A stretch of 64,000 bases of DNA from Kangsaoukella pontilimi (GCF_009830125.1 NZ_WUPT01000001.1:1612001-1676000), one strand, 5' to 3'; shown: positions 25,981-35,882, counted from the stretch's first letter. The notes: a model not told the origin generated them from the sequence alone. Numbers and translations: made by a program.

Positions 25981-26989
25981 ATGCACCGCTTCCCGCTCGC
26001 CCTTGCCCTGACCGTCGTCGCCACGGCAGCTCCGGCCTACGAGGCCGGCCTGCAATCCGTGGAATTCCCCATGCCGCACCACGACGCCCCTGCCCGCGTG
26101 GCCATCTGGTACCCCGGTACCGGCGGCACGCCCACGCCCTACGCGGCGAGCCCCATCTTTCAGAGCGTCGGCGCCTCTCTGGATGCCGAACCTGCGCCCG
26201 GAATGCATCCTGTCGTGATGTTCAGCCATGGCATGGGCGGCACCGACCGTGCGCAGGCCTGGCTGGGTGCAGGCCTTGCGCGGCGGGGGGGCGATGGTCG
26301 TCATGGTCAATCATCCGAATTCCACCTGGGGCGATTTCGACATGTCGAGAGGGGTCCGGCACTGGACCCGCGCGCAGGATATCACTGTAGCGCTGGACAA
26401 CCTGCTGGAAGACCCGAGTTTCGGCCCCCTCGTCGATCCGTCGCGGATCATGGCAGCGGGTTTTTCCTACGGCGGCTGGACCGCCCTGTCTCTGGGCGGG
26501 ATGACGGGCAACCTTGCCGGGCTGGTCGACGCCTGCACCGTCCATCGCGACAGGATGGAGGCTTGTGAAATGCTTCTTTCGGACGGGGTCGGGCTTCAGC
26601 AGCAGGACCCGCAGGCTTGGAATACAGACTATTCAGACGCTCGCATCACCAGCGTGGTGGCCATTGATCCCGGCTTTGTCTGGGGGCTTGAAGCGGGCAA
26701 CACCGCCAGTCTGTTGCCCGACGCGGTACTGATCAGCCTCGGCGACGAGACGCGGATGATGGCGACGGATTTCGACGAAAGCGGCCTGACTGGCCTCTTG
26801 CCCGATACGCGCGCCGTTCGGCTGGCCCCGGCTTTCCACTTCACGGCAATGCCCCTTTGCACCGAGACGGGCCCGGACATTCTGGCCGAAGAGAAAGACG
26901 ATCCCGTCTGCACCGATCCCGACGGCACTGACCGGAAAGCAGTCCATGACGAGATCGTCGGGATCATCGCCGGGATGCTGGGGCTCTAA
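25981..26989 (+). pseudogene. Exported alpha/beta-hydrolase (dienelactone-hydrolase-like), frameshifted in a G7 run
   Basis: The start at 25981 follows AGGAG and encodes a signal peptide (MHRFPLALALTVVATAAPAYE). The first frame runs well to AQAWLGAGLARR, then loses homology at a run of seven G (26285-26291). The next frame resumes at once with MVVMVNHPNSTWGDFDMS and continues through the nucleophile elbow GFSYGG to the stop at 26989. Removing one G restores a protein of about 335 residues similar to predicted periplasmic dienelactone hydrolases. Either an indel or a sequencing error at the homopolymer. Confidence 0.75.
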
Positions 26990-27037
26990 CGCGGCAACAC
27001 CGGACGCAGAGGACAACTGGGCGGCGCGCTCTCTCCT

Positions 27038-27063
27038 CCGGGACCGGACCGATCCGGTCCCGG
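27038..27063. terminator. Strong hairpin between convergent genes
   Basis: CCGGGACCGGA (27038-27048) and TCCGGTCCCGG (27053-27063) form a perfect 11-bp stem with a 4-base loop, in the 97-base gap between the convergent hydrolase and regulator genes. It has no T tract, so it could stall transcription from both sides. Confidence 0.55.
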
Positions 27064-27086
27064 CAGGGGCCGCGCAGGCAATGCCC

Positions 27087-28952
27087 CTAGCGCCACTCCT
27101 CCTCGCCGATGCCGAAGGACTTGATCCGCGAATAGAGCGTTGTCGGGCGAATTTGCAGAAGCGCGGCTGCCCCGTTGGGCCCCGACACCTTGCCCCCTGC
27201 CTCGCGAAGTGCGGCGACGATATTGCTGCGGACCATCTCCTGCATCCGCGCCTCGGTCTGGAAACCGCCGTGCCGGACGGCTTCGGCTGGCGCGGCGGCA
27301 AGCTCGACGATCAGCTTTGCATCCTGCGAGACGATGGCGGCGCGCTCGATCACGTTGTGCAACTCGCGCACATTGCCGGGCCAGTCATAGGCCTGCAGCT
27401 GCTGGACCACCCGCTCGGTGATAACGGGCACGGGGCGGTTGAACCGGCGGCAGGCGATCTTCAGAAGATGCGCCGCCAAGAGCGGGATGTCCTCGGGCCG
27501 GTCCCGGAGAGGCGGACAGGTGATGGGAAACACGCTGAGAAACAGAAACAGGTCTTCGCGGATGCGCCCCGACCGTCGCGCCGCATCGCCCGGCGCGGCG
27601 CTGGCAGCGATAACCCGGATATCCAGCGGCTTTTCCCGCTGATCGCCAAGCCGGGTCACGGTGCGGGTCTGAAGCGCATGCAAGAGCCGCCCCTGTATCT
27701 CGAGCGGCATCTCGTCCAGATCGTCGATAAACAGCGTGCCCCCATGGGCCAGCTCCAGCTTGCCTGGCCGGTCGCGCAGCGCGCCCCCAGCCCCGCCACG
27801 CACGCCGAAGAGCTCGACCTCGACATCCTCGGGCGCGACCGAGCTGCATTTGAAATGGATGAGCGGGCGCCGCGCCCGGCCGCTGGTCTTGTGGATCTCG
27901 GTCGCAATGAGGGATTTGCCCGTCCCCGTCTCGCCTGTGATGAAGACGGTGGCGTCGGTCTTGGCCACAAGATCGATCCGCGCGACGATCTGCCGGATCA
28001 GGGGCGAGTTGCCGATGATGTCGTGATGCGCGCGCTCGGTCGAGATCGCTTCCTGCAGATAGGCGTTCTCCTGTTCCAACCTGTCGCGCAGCCCGGCGAC
28101 CTCGTCCAGCGCCTCGCGCAGGCGGCGCTCGTTCTCCTTGCGCTCGGTGATGTCGCGGAAGATCACGACCGCCCCAACGAGTAGCTTCTGGTCGTAGATC
28201 GGGGTCGAAACATATTCGACCATGATTGGCTTGCCGTCCTTCCGCCAGAATACCTCATCCTCGATCCGATTGACCTGCTCGAAGCGGAACGAGCGATAGA
28301 TCGGGCATTCCTGCGACGGGTAGTGCTCACCGTTCAGGTGATGGTGGTGGATCATCGAGTGGATGTCCTTGCCCAAGAGGTCCTCGGCGGTCCAGCCAAG
28401 CATCTCCTGCGCGGCGCGGTTCAGGAATGTGGTCTTGCCTTCGGCATTGACGCCATAGATGCCCTCGCCCGCCGCGTTCAGGATCAACTGGTTCTGTCGT
28501 TCGAGTTCCGCGAAAAAGCCCTCGGTCCGCTTCCAGTCGACAAGACCGGCGCGGAAGGTCTCGGCCAGTTCGGTTGTCTCGGTCCTCTGGTCGAAGGCCC
28601 TCAGATCGGTCAGCATCACCATGATCAGCCCGCCGGGGCCATCGCCCGGACCGCCAAAGGGCTGCGCCCTCAGTTCGCATTTCAGCGCTCGGCCGTCCTC
28701 GGTCCGAAGCGCCACGTCGCGGGTCCAGCCATGGGCGCGGTGATGCACTTCCTCCAGAAAGACGACGAAGCGCGGAAGGGACCCTCCAAGAAAGCGCGAG
28801 AACCGCCCCGGGGCAGCGTCATCCCGGCCGGTCAAAAGCCTTGCGGCGTGGCTGTTCCAGCAAACGATGCGGTCGGTATCGGGATCGAGAACAAGCGCCG
28901 CCTCGGGCAGCGCGTTCAAAAGAGAATCGGTTTCTGAGAGATCGAGCGCCAT
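27087..28952 (-). CDS. PAS-containing enhancer-binding-type regulator lacking GAFTGA
   Basis: 621 residues. Two PAS domains (about 10-115 and 155-270; the second ends VGAVVIFRDITERKENERRL), a coiled coil, an AAA+ domain (Walker A GETGTGKS, Walker B GGTLFIDDLDEMP, arginine-finger region), and a C-terminal Fis-type helix-turn-helix (GAAALLQIRPTTLYSRIKSF). Where sigma-54 activators carry GAFTGA, this has GGAGGA, so contact with sigma-54 is doubtful. It is divergent from the cyanate operon and probably regulates it. I use the ATG at 28952; a TTG at 28970 is possible. Confidence 0.88.
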   Translation of the reverse strand: MALDLSETDSLLNALPEAALVLDPDTDRIVCWNSHAARLLTGRDDAAPGRFSRFLGGSLPRFVVFLEEVHHRAHGWTRDVALRTEDGRALKCELRAQPFGGPGDGPGGLIMVMLTDLRAFDQRTETTELAETFRAGLVDWKRTEGFFAELERQNQLILNAAGEGIYGVNAEGKTTFLNRAAQEMLGWTAEDLLGKDIHSMIHHHHLNGEHYPSQECPIYRSFRFEQVNRIEDEVFWRKDGKPIMVEYVSTPIYDQKLLVGAVVIFRDITERKENERRLREALDEVAGLRDRLEQENAYLQEAISTERAHHDIIGNSPLIRQIVARIDLVAKTDATVFITGETGTGKSLIATEIHKTSGRARRPLIHFKCSSVAPEDVEVELFGVRGGAGGALRDRPGKLELAHGGTLFIDDLDEMPLEIQGRLLHALQTRTVTRLGDQREKPLDIRVIAASAAPGDAARRSGRIREDLFLFLSVFPITCPPLRDRPEDIPLLAAHLLKIACRRFNRPVPVITERVVQQLQAYDWPGNVRELHNVIERAAIVSQDAKLIVELAAAPAEAVRHGGFQTEARMQEMVRSNIVAALREAGGKVSGPNGAAALLQIRPTTLYSRIKSFGIGEEEWR

Positions 28953-28996
28953 GAAGACGATATTAACCAACGCGCAGAATCCGAAAAGACGACATT

Positions 28997-29009
28997 TCGT
29001 AATTTACGA
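28997..29009. promoter_or_regulatory. Palindrome in the regulator/cyanate-operon gap
   Basis: TCGTAATTTACGA is a perfect 13-base palindrome (6-bp arms around one T) in an AT-rich 200-base divergent region. It may be a binding site for the divergent regulator. Confidence 0.4.
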
Positions 29010-29155
29010 TATTTCATAAATTTTGGCCTGTCGATTTTTCATCAAGTCACTGTTAATAATATATTTTATTTGATGACTAAATAATAGGCATCGACTTCAT
29101 GCTCCGGCCGCACGCTGGCATTGTCTGGCCAACCACCATGCGAAAGGGGAGCACG

Positions 29156-30544
29156 ATGACGACGAAAAGCCTTGGAAATCCGTTCTCGGACAAGACTGAC
29201 CTGCGCCACGGCGCCGATTGCGGTTGTGACGGATGTCTGGCGGGCCACGGCCACGACGCGGGCCATGCCGAACCGTCCATGATGTCCAGCGAAGAAATGC
29301 TCGAGCGCGCCGTCGAAAGCGCGGTCGTCCGCTCGGTCTTCGGCCATAACGATATCGGCCGGCGGTCTTTCATGGGTATGCTGGGCGGCGGCACCGTGGC
29401 CGCGGCGCTGGCCTCGGTCTTCCCGCTGGACAAGGCGAAAGCCGCGATCCTCGACAATCTGGGCGACCCGGAGAAAACCGACCTGAACATCGGCTTCGTG
29501 CCGATCACCTGCGCCACGCCGATCATCATGGCACAGCCCATGGGCTTTTACGAGCGCTACGGCCTGAATGCGCAGGTCATCAAGACCGCCGGCTGGGCCG
29601 TTGCCCGCGACAAGTCTCTGTCCGGCGAATACGACGCCAGCCACATGCTGACACCCATGCCGCTGGCCATGACGCTCGGCGCAGGTTCGGTCGCGACGCC
29701 CTACATCATGCCCGCCGTCGAGAATATAAACGGCCAAGCCATCGTTCTGTCGAACGAGCACATGGACAAGCGCGATCCGGCGCAGTGGAAGGGCTTCACC
29801 TTCGGCGTGCCGTTCGAATACTCGATGCACAACTTCCTTCTGCGCTACTACGTGGCCGAATTCGGTCTGGACCCGGATGTCGACATCCAGATCCGCGTCG
29901 TGCCGCCGCCGGAGATGGTCGCGAACCTGCGCGCGGGCAACCTCGACGGCTATCTCTCGCCCGACCCGTTCAACCAGCGCGCGGTCTGGGAAGGCATCGG
30001 CTTCATTCACACGCTGACCAAGGACATCTGGGAGGGTCACCCCTGCTGCGCCTTCGCCGCGCCCCTGTCCTTCGCCGAAGAGCTGCCGAACACCTATGGC
30101 GCGCTTCTGAAGTCGATCATCGACGCCACGCAATACGCGTCGAACCCGGCCAACCGGAAGGAAATCTCCGAGGCGATCGCGCCCACCAACTACCTGAACC
30201 AGCCGGTTCCGGTGATCGAGCAGGTCCTGACCGGCACCTATGCCGACGGTCTGGGCGAGGTGAAGCAGGTCCCCGACCGGATCGACTTCGACCCCTTCCC
30301 CTGGCACTCGATGGGTGTCTGGATCCTGACCCAGATGAAGCGGTGGGGCTATATAGAGGGCGACGTCGACTACAAGGGCGTGGCCGAGCAGGTCTACCTT
30401 GCCGCCGACGCCAAGAAGGTGATGGAAGACCTCGGCTACGAGGCGCCCGACGTCACCTACAAGTCGCACACCATCATGGGCAAGACCTTCGATCCGGCGG
30501 ATCCCGAAGGCTATGTCAAAAGCTTCGCCATCGGGAAGGGCTGA
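29156..30544 (+). CDS. NrtA/CmpA-family binding protein of a cyanate ABC transporter
   Basis: 462 residues. The start at 29156 follows AAAGGGGAG. An unusual N-terminal extension with CGCDGCLAGHGHDAGH precedes a twin-arginine signal (RRSFMGMLGGGTVAAALASV, about 68-90), so export is probably via Tat. The mature domain has NrtA-type features LNIGFVPITCATPIIMAQ and DGYLSPDPFNQRAVWEGIG. In an operon with permease, ATPase and cyanase, the ligand is most likely cyanate; nitrate is the main alternative in this family. Confidence 0.9.
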   Translation: MTTKSLGNPFSDKTDLRHGADCGCDGCLAGHGHDAGHAEPSMMSSEEMLERAVESAVVRSVFGHNDIGRRSFMGMLGGGTVAAALASVFPLDKAKAAILDNLGDPEKTDLNIGFVPITCATPIIMAQPMGFYERYGLNAQVIKTAGWAVARDKSLSGEYDASHMLTPMPLAMTLGAGSVATPYIMPAVENINGQAIVLSNEHMDKRDPAQWKGFTFGVPFEYSMHNFLLRYYVAEFGLDPDVDIQIRVVPPPEMVANLRAGNLDGYLSPDPFNQRAVWEGIGFIHTLTKDIWEGHPCCAFAAPLSFAEELPNTYGALLKSIIDATQYASNPANRKEISEAIAPTNYLNQPVPVIEQVLTGTYADGLGEVKQVPDRIDFDPFPWHSMGVWILTQMKRWGYIEGDVDYKGVAEQVYLAADAKKVMEDLGYEAPDVTYKSHTIMGKTFDPADPEGYVKSFAIGKG

Positions 30545-30547
30545 TCC

Positions 30548-31384
30548 ATGTTGGACAACCTTTCCGTCAATCAGCGCGCGGCGCTCTTGTCGGTGGTGAT
30601 GCTGGTCGTCGGTCTCCTGTTCTGGGAGACCGCGATCCCCGCCCAGAAGGCGGCAGCCGAACTCACCGAATACGAGCGTCTGACCGGCGGCGGCGCGCCC
30701 AAGGCGGGCGTCCCGCCTCCGAGCCAGGTCATCGCCAAGGCTTGGGAGCAACTGTCGAACCCGTTCTACGACGCCGGCCCCAACGACAAGGGCATCGGCA
30801 TCCAGATCGGCTACTCGATCTACCGCGTTCTGACGGGTTACATCCTTGCCGCGATGGTCGCCATTCCCCTGGGTTTCCTAATCGGGATGAGTCAGGTGGC
30901 CTACAAGGCGTTCAACCCGTTCATTCAGGTCCTGCGCCCGATCTCGCCGCTGGCTTGGATGCCTCTTGCGCTCTTTGTCATTCAGGACAGCGAGGCCAGC
31001 GCCATATTCGTGATCTTCATCTGTTCGATCTGGCCCATGCTGCTGAACACCGCCTTCGGCGTGGCCGGAGTACGAGAAGACTGGGTCAACGTGGCACGGA
31101 CCCATGAGCTTGGCAGCTTCAGAACCGCCTTCACGGTGATCCTGCCCGCAGCGGCACCCACCATCATCACGGGTATGCGCATCTCGATCGGGATCGCGTG
31201 GCTGGTGATCGTGGCGGCCGAGATGCTCGTGGGCGGTACCGGCATCGGTTACTACGTCTGGAACGAGTGGAACAACCTCGACCTGACCTCGGTGATCTTC
31301 TCGATCCTGATGATCGGCGTGGTCGGCATGTTGCTCGACGCCGCCTTCGGGGTCCTGCAGCGCGCCGTCGCCTACGCGGAATAA
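30548..31384 (+). CDS. ABC transporter permease (NrtB/SsuC type)
   Basis: 278 residues, about six membrane helices, with the EAA-like loop for ATPase docking in [19 protein letters not shown] and [19 protein letters not shown]. It starts 3 bases after the binding-protein stop and is followed after 11 bases by the ATPase gene. A large periplasmic loop lies after the first helix (about 35-90), as in cyanate and nitrate permeases. Confidence 0.92.
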   Translation: MLDNLSVNQRAALLSVVMLVVGLLFWETAIPAQKAAAELTEYERLTGGGAPKAGVPPPSQVIAKAWEQLSNPFYDAGPNDKGIGIQIGYSIYRVLTGYILAAMVAIPLGFLIGMSQVAYKAFNPFIQVLRPISPLAWMPLALFVIQDSEASAIFVIFICSIWPMLLNTAFGVAGVREDWVNVARTHELGSFRTAFTVILPAAAPTIITGMRISIGIAWLVIVAAEMLVGGTGIGYYVWNEWNNLDLTSVIFSILMIGVVGMLLDAAFGVLQRAVAYAE

Positions 31385-31395
31385 GGAGCAGTTCC

Positions 31396-32307
31396 ATGGC
31401 AAAATCCTTTCTCAGCATCGAACGCCTGACGCAGCAATTCCCCGACGGTCAGGGGGGCACCCTGACCGTCTTCGAAAACGCCAGCTTCGGCATCGAAAAG
31501 GGCGAATTCGTCTGCATTCTCGGCCATTCCGGCTGCGGCAAGTCGACGATCATGAACATCCTCGCCGGGCTGGCCGAGCCCACGTCCGGCGTGGTCAAGA
31601 TGGACGGCTTCGAGGTCTCAGGACCCTCGCTCGACCGGGGCGTGGTGTTCCAGAACTACTCGCTGCTTCCCTGGCTTTCGGCGCTCAAGAACGTGACCTT
31701 CGGGGTGCGCGCGCGCTATCCCGACTGGTCCAAGTCCAAGGTGGAAGACCACGCGCGGGAATACCTTGCGATGGTCGGCCTGGACGGTGACGTGGTGCAC
31801 CGCAAGCCCTCTCAGCTTTCGGGCGGTATGCGCCAGCGGGTGTCCATCGCACGCGCCTTCGCGAACCATCCGAAGCTCTTGCTGTTGGACGAGCCGTTCG
31901 GCGCGCTCGACGCGCTGACGCGCGGAACGATCCAGGACGAGCTTCTGAAGATCTGGAGCGGGACCGAGCAGACGGTGTTCATGATCACCCATGATATCGA
32001 CGAGGCGATCCTTCTGGCCGACCGCATCCTGCTCATGACCAACGGCCCCTTCGCCCGGGTGGCGGAATCGGTCGAAATCACGATCCCGCGCCCCCGGAAC
32101 CGTACCGAGATCATCGAGCATCCGAATTACTACGCGATCCGGAACCATCTCGTGCAGTTTCTCGGCACCCGCTCGAAAGAGCTGGCCGGCAAGAAATCGG
32201 ACGAGGCCGACAACCGCCCCGAAACGGTGCGCATCGACAAGACCGCGACCGCTCCGGCGGAAGCCGATCCCGAGCCGGCTGCGCGGCTGCGCGCCGTGAA
32301 CGACTGA
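31396..32307 (+). CDS. ABC transporter ATP-binding protein (NrtD/SsuB type)
   Basis: 303 residues. Walker [11 protein letters not shown]-loop FQNYSLLPW, signature [15 protein letters not shown], Walker [13 protein letters not shown], switch His in ITHDIDEA. The ATG at 31396 is preceded by AAGGAG. A charged tail of about 50 residues follows the domain. It powers the cyanate transporter; one copy would serve as a homodimer. Confidence 0.93.
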   Translation: MAKSFLSIERLTQQFPDGQGGTLTVFENASFGIEKGEFVCILGHSGCGKSTIMNILAGLAEPTSGVVKMDGFEVSGPSLDRGVVFQNYSLLPWLSALKNVTFGVRARYPDWSKSKVEDHAREYLAMVGLDGDVVHRKPSQLSGGMRQRVSIARAFANHPKLLLLDEPFGALDALTRGTIQDELLKIWSGTEQTVFMITHDIDEAILLADRILLMTNGPFARVAESVEITIPRPRNRTEIIEHPNYYAIRNHLVQFLGTRSKELAGKKSDEADNRPETVRIDKTATAPAEADPEPAARLRAVND

Positions 32308-32319
32308 CGGACCGGGACC

Positions 32320-32799
32320 ATGACCATCGACCCCGGGCAGCGCCCGCCGCTGCCTCCCTTCACCTACGAGACGGCCGTGCATAAAGTGCGCATGGCCGAG
32401 GACGCGTGGAACACCCGCGACCCCGTCCGCGTAGCGGCGGCCTATACGCCCGACACGCGCTGGCGGAACCGTTCGGAATTCCTGAACGGGCGGGAAGAGG
32501 TCGAGGCTTTCCTGACGCGGAAATGGTCGAAGGAGAACGGCTATCGCCTGATCAAGGAGATCTGGGCCTTTGCCGAGACCCGTATCGCCGTGCGCTTCTG
32601 CTACGAATGGCACGACGAAGGCGGTCAATGGTACCGCACCCATGGCAACGAGAACTGGGAGTTCTCGGACACCGGCCACATGGCCGTCCGCCACGCCTCG
32701 ATCAACGACGTGCCGATCGCCGAGGGCGCACGCCTATTTCGCTGGCCGCAGGGACCGCGGCCGTCCGACCACCCCGGGCTGAGCGAGCTCGGGCTCTGA
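32320..32799 (+). CDS. NTF2-like protein of the DUF1348 family
   Basis: 159 residues. The DUF1348 pattern is clear: [21 protein letters not shown], then [20 protein letters not shown] and RKW. The fold is a cone-shaped NTF2 barrel. The family has no firm function; here it lies between the cyanate ABC genes and cyanase in one operon, which suggests a role connected with cyanate or a precursor. No signal peptide, so cytoplasmic. Confidence 0.85.
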   Translation: MTIDPGQRPPLPPFTYETAVHKVRMAEDAWNTRDPVRVAAAYTPDTRWRNRSEFLNGREEVEAFLTRKWSKENGYRLIKEIWAFAETRIAVRFCYEWHDEGGQWYRTHGNENWEFSDTGHMAVRHASINDVPIAEGARLFRWPQGPRPSDHPGLSELGL

Positions 32800-32837
32800 A
32801 CACCTGAACGAAACTTGAGAACCGGAGGAGAGACCCC

Positions 32838-33308
32838 ATGAAAGATACATACGAGGTGACCGGCATGATGACCAAGGAAGACGTGACCATGATGATCCTC
32901 TCGGCCAAGAAACAGGCCGGGATGACCTGGGAAGGCATTGCCGAGAAAATCGACATGTCGCCGGTCTGGACCCATTCGGCCTGCATGGGCATGAACGGCT
33001 GGCCCAAGGACAAGGCCGAGGCGCTGGTCGCCCTTATGGGCCTGCCGCAGGAGGCCGTGAGCGTCCTTGAAGAGCCTCCCACAAAGGTCTGGGAACAGTC
33101 GGTTCCGACCGATCCCTGCATCTACCGCCTTTACGAGATCGTGGGCGTCTACGGCCCGACCATAAAGGCGCTGATCGAAGAGAAATTCGGCACCGGCATC
33201 ATGTCGGCAATCGACTTCGACATGCAGATCACAAAGGTGCCGAACCCCAAGGGCGACCGGGTCAAGATCGAGATGTCGGGCAAGTACCTCGCCTATAATT
33301 CCTGGTAA
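32838..33308 (+). CDS. cynS: Cyanase (cyanate hydratase)
   Basis: 156 residues, the usual cyanase length. It converts cyanate and bicarbonate to ammonia and CO2. The C-terminal catalytic domain shows the Arg, Glu and Ser of the active site in IYRLYEIVGVYGPTIKALI and EEKFGTGIMSAIDFDM. CCGGAGGAGAG precedes the ATG. Last gene of the operon, followed by two hairpins. It gives the transporter its likely substrate. Confidence 0.97.
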   Translation: MKDTYEVTGMMTKEDVTMMILSAKKQAGMTWEGIAEKIDMSPVWTHSACMGMNGWPKDKAEALVALMGLPQEAVSVLEEPPTKVWEQSVPTDPCIYRLYEIVGVYGPTIKALIEEKFGTGIMSAIDFDMQITKVPNPKGDRVKIEMSGKYLAYNSW

Positions 33309-33314
33309 CTCCCC

Positions 33315-33371
33315 TGCGGCCCCGCAAGGCCGCACATGATGAGGGGCTGTCCCGCCGGGGCGGCCCCTTTT
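33315..33371 (+). terminator. Double hairpin terminator after cynS
   Basis: TGCGGCC/GGCCGCA (33315-33321, 33328-33334) is followed by a second stem GGGGC...GCCCC (33343-33347, 33363-33367) and TTTT. It ends the cyanate operon. Confidence 0.75.
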
Positions 33372-33448
33372 CTGTCGGGCGATTGCCACGGCGCGGGCTT
33401 CGGGGCAGAAACTCCGGGCACGACGCCGACAACATCCGGGGATTGCCC

Positions 33449-34951
33449 ATGGCCGCGAACCATCTCTATGACAGCCTGATACTGCCCCATGCCGGCAAGG
33501 ACGCCTGTTTTCTCCGGCAGGACGGCAAACCAGACCTGACCTTTCGCGACTTTGCAGAGCTTTCCGCCCGGTTGGCGCATGTCCTCGTCGCCCACGGTGT
33601 CGCGCCGGGCGACCGTGTCGTGGTTCAAGCCCCGAAGACCATCCAGATGGTCGCACTCTACATCGCGACGGTTCAGGCGGGCGCGGTCTTCCTGCCGCTC
33701 AACACGGCCTATACACAGGACGAGGTCGCCTATTTCGTCGGCGACGCCGAGCCACGCGTCATCGTCTGCGACGAGGCCTCCGAAGGGGAAATCCGACAGA
33801 TTGCCGGCGACGCGACGGTCCTGACGCTGAACCCGGACAGCAGCGGCACCTTGACCGACGGCCTTGACCGGCACCCGGACACCTTCGACACCGTCGCCCG
33901 CGGACCCGGCGACCTTGCCGCGCTCCTTTACACCTCTGGGACGACCGGGCGCTCGAAGGGCGCGATGCTGAGCCATGCGAACCTCGTCTCGAATGCCGAG
34001 GCGCTCTGCGATCTGTGGCGGATCACCGAGGCCGACACCCTGATCCACGCGTTGCCGATCTTTCACACCCACGGGCTGTTCGTGGCGCTTAACACGGCCC
34101 TGATGGCGGGGGCGCAGGTGCGGTTCCTGCCAGCTTTCGATCTGGACGCGATCTTCGCCGGGATAGACGCGGGCGCGACGCTGCTGATGGGGGTGCCGAC
34201 CTTCTACACGCGACTGCTGGCAGACCCGCGCCTGACCCGTGAACGCACCGCCAATATGCGGCTTTTCATTTCCGGCAGCGCGCCGCTTCTGGCCGAGACC
34301 CACACCGCGTTCACCGAAAGGACGGGGCACCACATCCTCGAACGTTACGGGATGACCGAGACGAACATGAGCACATCCAATCCCTATGACGGCGAGCGGC
34401 GGCCCGGCACGGTGGGCAGCCCCCTACCCGGCGTCGAGATGCGTCTGACCGACCCTGAGACCGGTGAGCCTGTCCCGGAAGGTCAGGTCGGCATGATCGA
34501 GGTGCGCGGACCGAACGTCTTCGGAGGCTACTGGCGGATGCCGGAAAAGACTGCCGCCGAGCTGCGCGCGGACGGGTTCTTCATCACCGGCGATCTGGGG
34601 CAGGTCAGCGCGGACGGTTATCTGACGATTGTCGGGCGCGCGAAGGACCTGATCATCACGGGCGGGCTGAACGTCTACCCGAAAGAGGTCGAAGATGTGC
34701 TGAACGACGTGGACGGCGTTGCCGAAAGCGCCGTCTTCGGCGTGCCGGACCCTGACTTCGGAGAGGCCATCGTCGCGGCGATTGTCTTCGAGAAAGGCGC
34801 CGAGCCCGATACGGGACCGGTTGAGGCCCACGCGCGGGACAAACTCGCCCGCTTCAAGCAGCCGCGCGTCTACCGGGTGATGGAGGCGCTGCCCCGGAAC
34901 ACCATGGGCAAGGTTCAGAAGAATGTCCTGAGGGACAGCTACGAAGGCTGA
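33449..34951 (+). CDS. matB: Malonyl-CoA synthetase (AMP-forming acyl-CoA ligase)
   Basis: 500 residues, ANL superfamily. A3 motif LLYTSGTTGRSKGAMLSH, then ERYGMTETNMSTSNPYDGER (A5 region, typical for MatB with GMTET and NPYDG), hinge and A8 region FFITGDLGQVSADGYLTIVG and RAKDLIITGG, and A10 NTMGKVQKN. MatB-type enzymes make malonyl-CoA or methylmalonyl-CoA. The ATG at 33449 follows GGGGA. It overlaps the convergent LysR gene by 13 bases. Confidence 0.9.
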   Translation: MAANHLYDSLILPHAGKDACFLRQDGKPDLTFRDFAELSARLAHVLVAHGVAPGDRVVVQAPKTIQMVALYIATVQAGAVFLPLNTAYTQDEVAYFVGDAEPRVIVCDEASEGEIRQIAGDATVLTLNPDSSGTLTDGLDRHPDTFDTVARGPGDLAALLYTSGTTGRSKGAMLSHANLVSNAEALCDLWRITEADTLIHALPIFHTHGLFVALNTALMAGAQVRFLPAFDLDAIFAGIDAGATLLMGVPTFYTRLLADPRLTRERTANMRLFISGSAPLLAETHTAFTERTGHHILERYGMTETNMSTSNPYDGERRPGTVGSPLPGVEMRLTDPETGEPVPEGQVGMIEVRGPNVFGGYWRMPEKTAAELRADGFFITGDLGQVSADGYLTIVGRAKDLIITGGLNVYPKEVEDVLNDVDGVAESAVFGVPDPDFGEAIVAAIVFEKGAEPDTGPVEAHARDKLARFKQPRVYRVMEALPRNTMGKVQKNVLRDSYEG

Positions 34952-35874
34952 TCCCGGTCAGGGGACGGCACCAGCGGCACCGACTGCCGCACCTCCAGAA
35001 AGGTCCAGATCGAGCGTGTGACCCGGTTCGTGCGCTCGCTATTCCGAAAGAGCCGGATTGTCAGGTCCACGACCCAGCCGGGCTTGCCCGTCCGGACAAG
35101 GATCCCGCTGTCGAGATCCGGTTGGACGAGGCTTTGCGGCAGCCAAGCCACCCCGTCCCCTGCCCGCGCGCGAATGCGCAAAGCGCCTGCCATCGAGTTT
35201 TCGTAGACGGTCTGAAGCGCGTCCGACAGCCCCTCGGCCCTGAAGAGCGGCTCGAGATGCGCGCCGATCGGAGCCGCGTTTCCGAACCGCAGGAAGGGCA
35301 TCTTCACCTCGGTCGTGCCGAAGGCGAAGAGCGGCGTGCCGTCGGTATCGGGCTTGCAGACCGGGACCAGCCGGTCGGCCCCGATGACGATTGAATCGAG
35401 CGGCCGCTCGGGCGCCTTCGCCTCGCCCACATAGGCGATGACGAAATCCACATCGCCGTTCCTGAGATCCCGGATGCAGGCGGGCAGGTCATCGGCCCGA
35501 AGCCGGGACATGATCGGGCCATAGTCCTCTTCCAGGGCCTGAAGCCAGGTCGGATAGAAGCGCCAGCCGATCGAGTGCTGCGCCGCGAAGGTCACCACGT
35601 ATTTGTCGGGCAGCGACTGAAGCTCGAGGATCTGGCTTCGCTCATGCTCGATCCGGGCCAGCGCCTGAAGCCCGGCCTCGAGCATCTGCTCGCCCGCCTG
35701 CGTCAGCCGGACCGGCTGGCGCGACCGGTCGACAAGCGTCGCGCCGACCCAGCCTTCCAGCGCGCGGATACGGCGGCTGAAGGCCGGTTGACTGAGGTTT
35801 CCCAGTGCCGCGGCCTGAGAGAAATTGCCGGTCCGGGCCAGGCTTTCGAGGTCGCGGAAGAGCTGCATGTCCAT
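34939..35874 (-). CDS. LysR-family regulator, probably of the cysteate sulfo-lyase gene
   Basis: 311 residues. N-terminal HTH: MQLFRDLESLARTGNFSQAA, LGNLSQPAFSRRIRALEGWV. The effector domain follows. It is divergent from the cuyA-like gene, as cuyR is in roseobacters, so it is probably the CuyR-type activator for L-cysteate use. Its last codons overlap the convergent matB gene. Confidence 0.88.
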   Translation of the reverse strand: MDMQLFRDLESLARTGNFSQAAALGNLSQPAFSRRIRALEGWVGATLVDRSRQPVRLTQAGEQMLEAGLQALARIEHERSQILELQSLPDKYVVTFAAQHSIGWRFYPTWLQALEEDYGPIMSRLRADDLPACIRDLRNGDVDFVIAYVGEAKAPERPLDSIVIGADRLVPVCKPDTDGTPLFAFGTTEVKMPFLRFGNAAPIGAHLEPLFRAEGLSDALQTVYENSMAGALRIRARAGDGVAWLPQSLVQPDLDSGILVRTGKPGWVVDLTIRLFRNSERTNRVTRSIWTFLEVRQSVPLVPSPDRDQPS

Positions 35875-35882
35875 GGATCATC

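Noticed and set aside
29116-29130. Sigma-54-like sequence CTGGCATTGTCTGGCC before the cyanate operon
   Set aside because: GG and GC are separated by 9 instead of 10 bases and the -12 part does not fit TTGCW.
29066-30751. 561-codon minus-strand frame opposite the cyanate binding protein
   Set aside because: Antisense of a well-conserved gene; no own motif.
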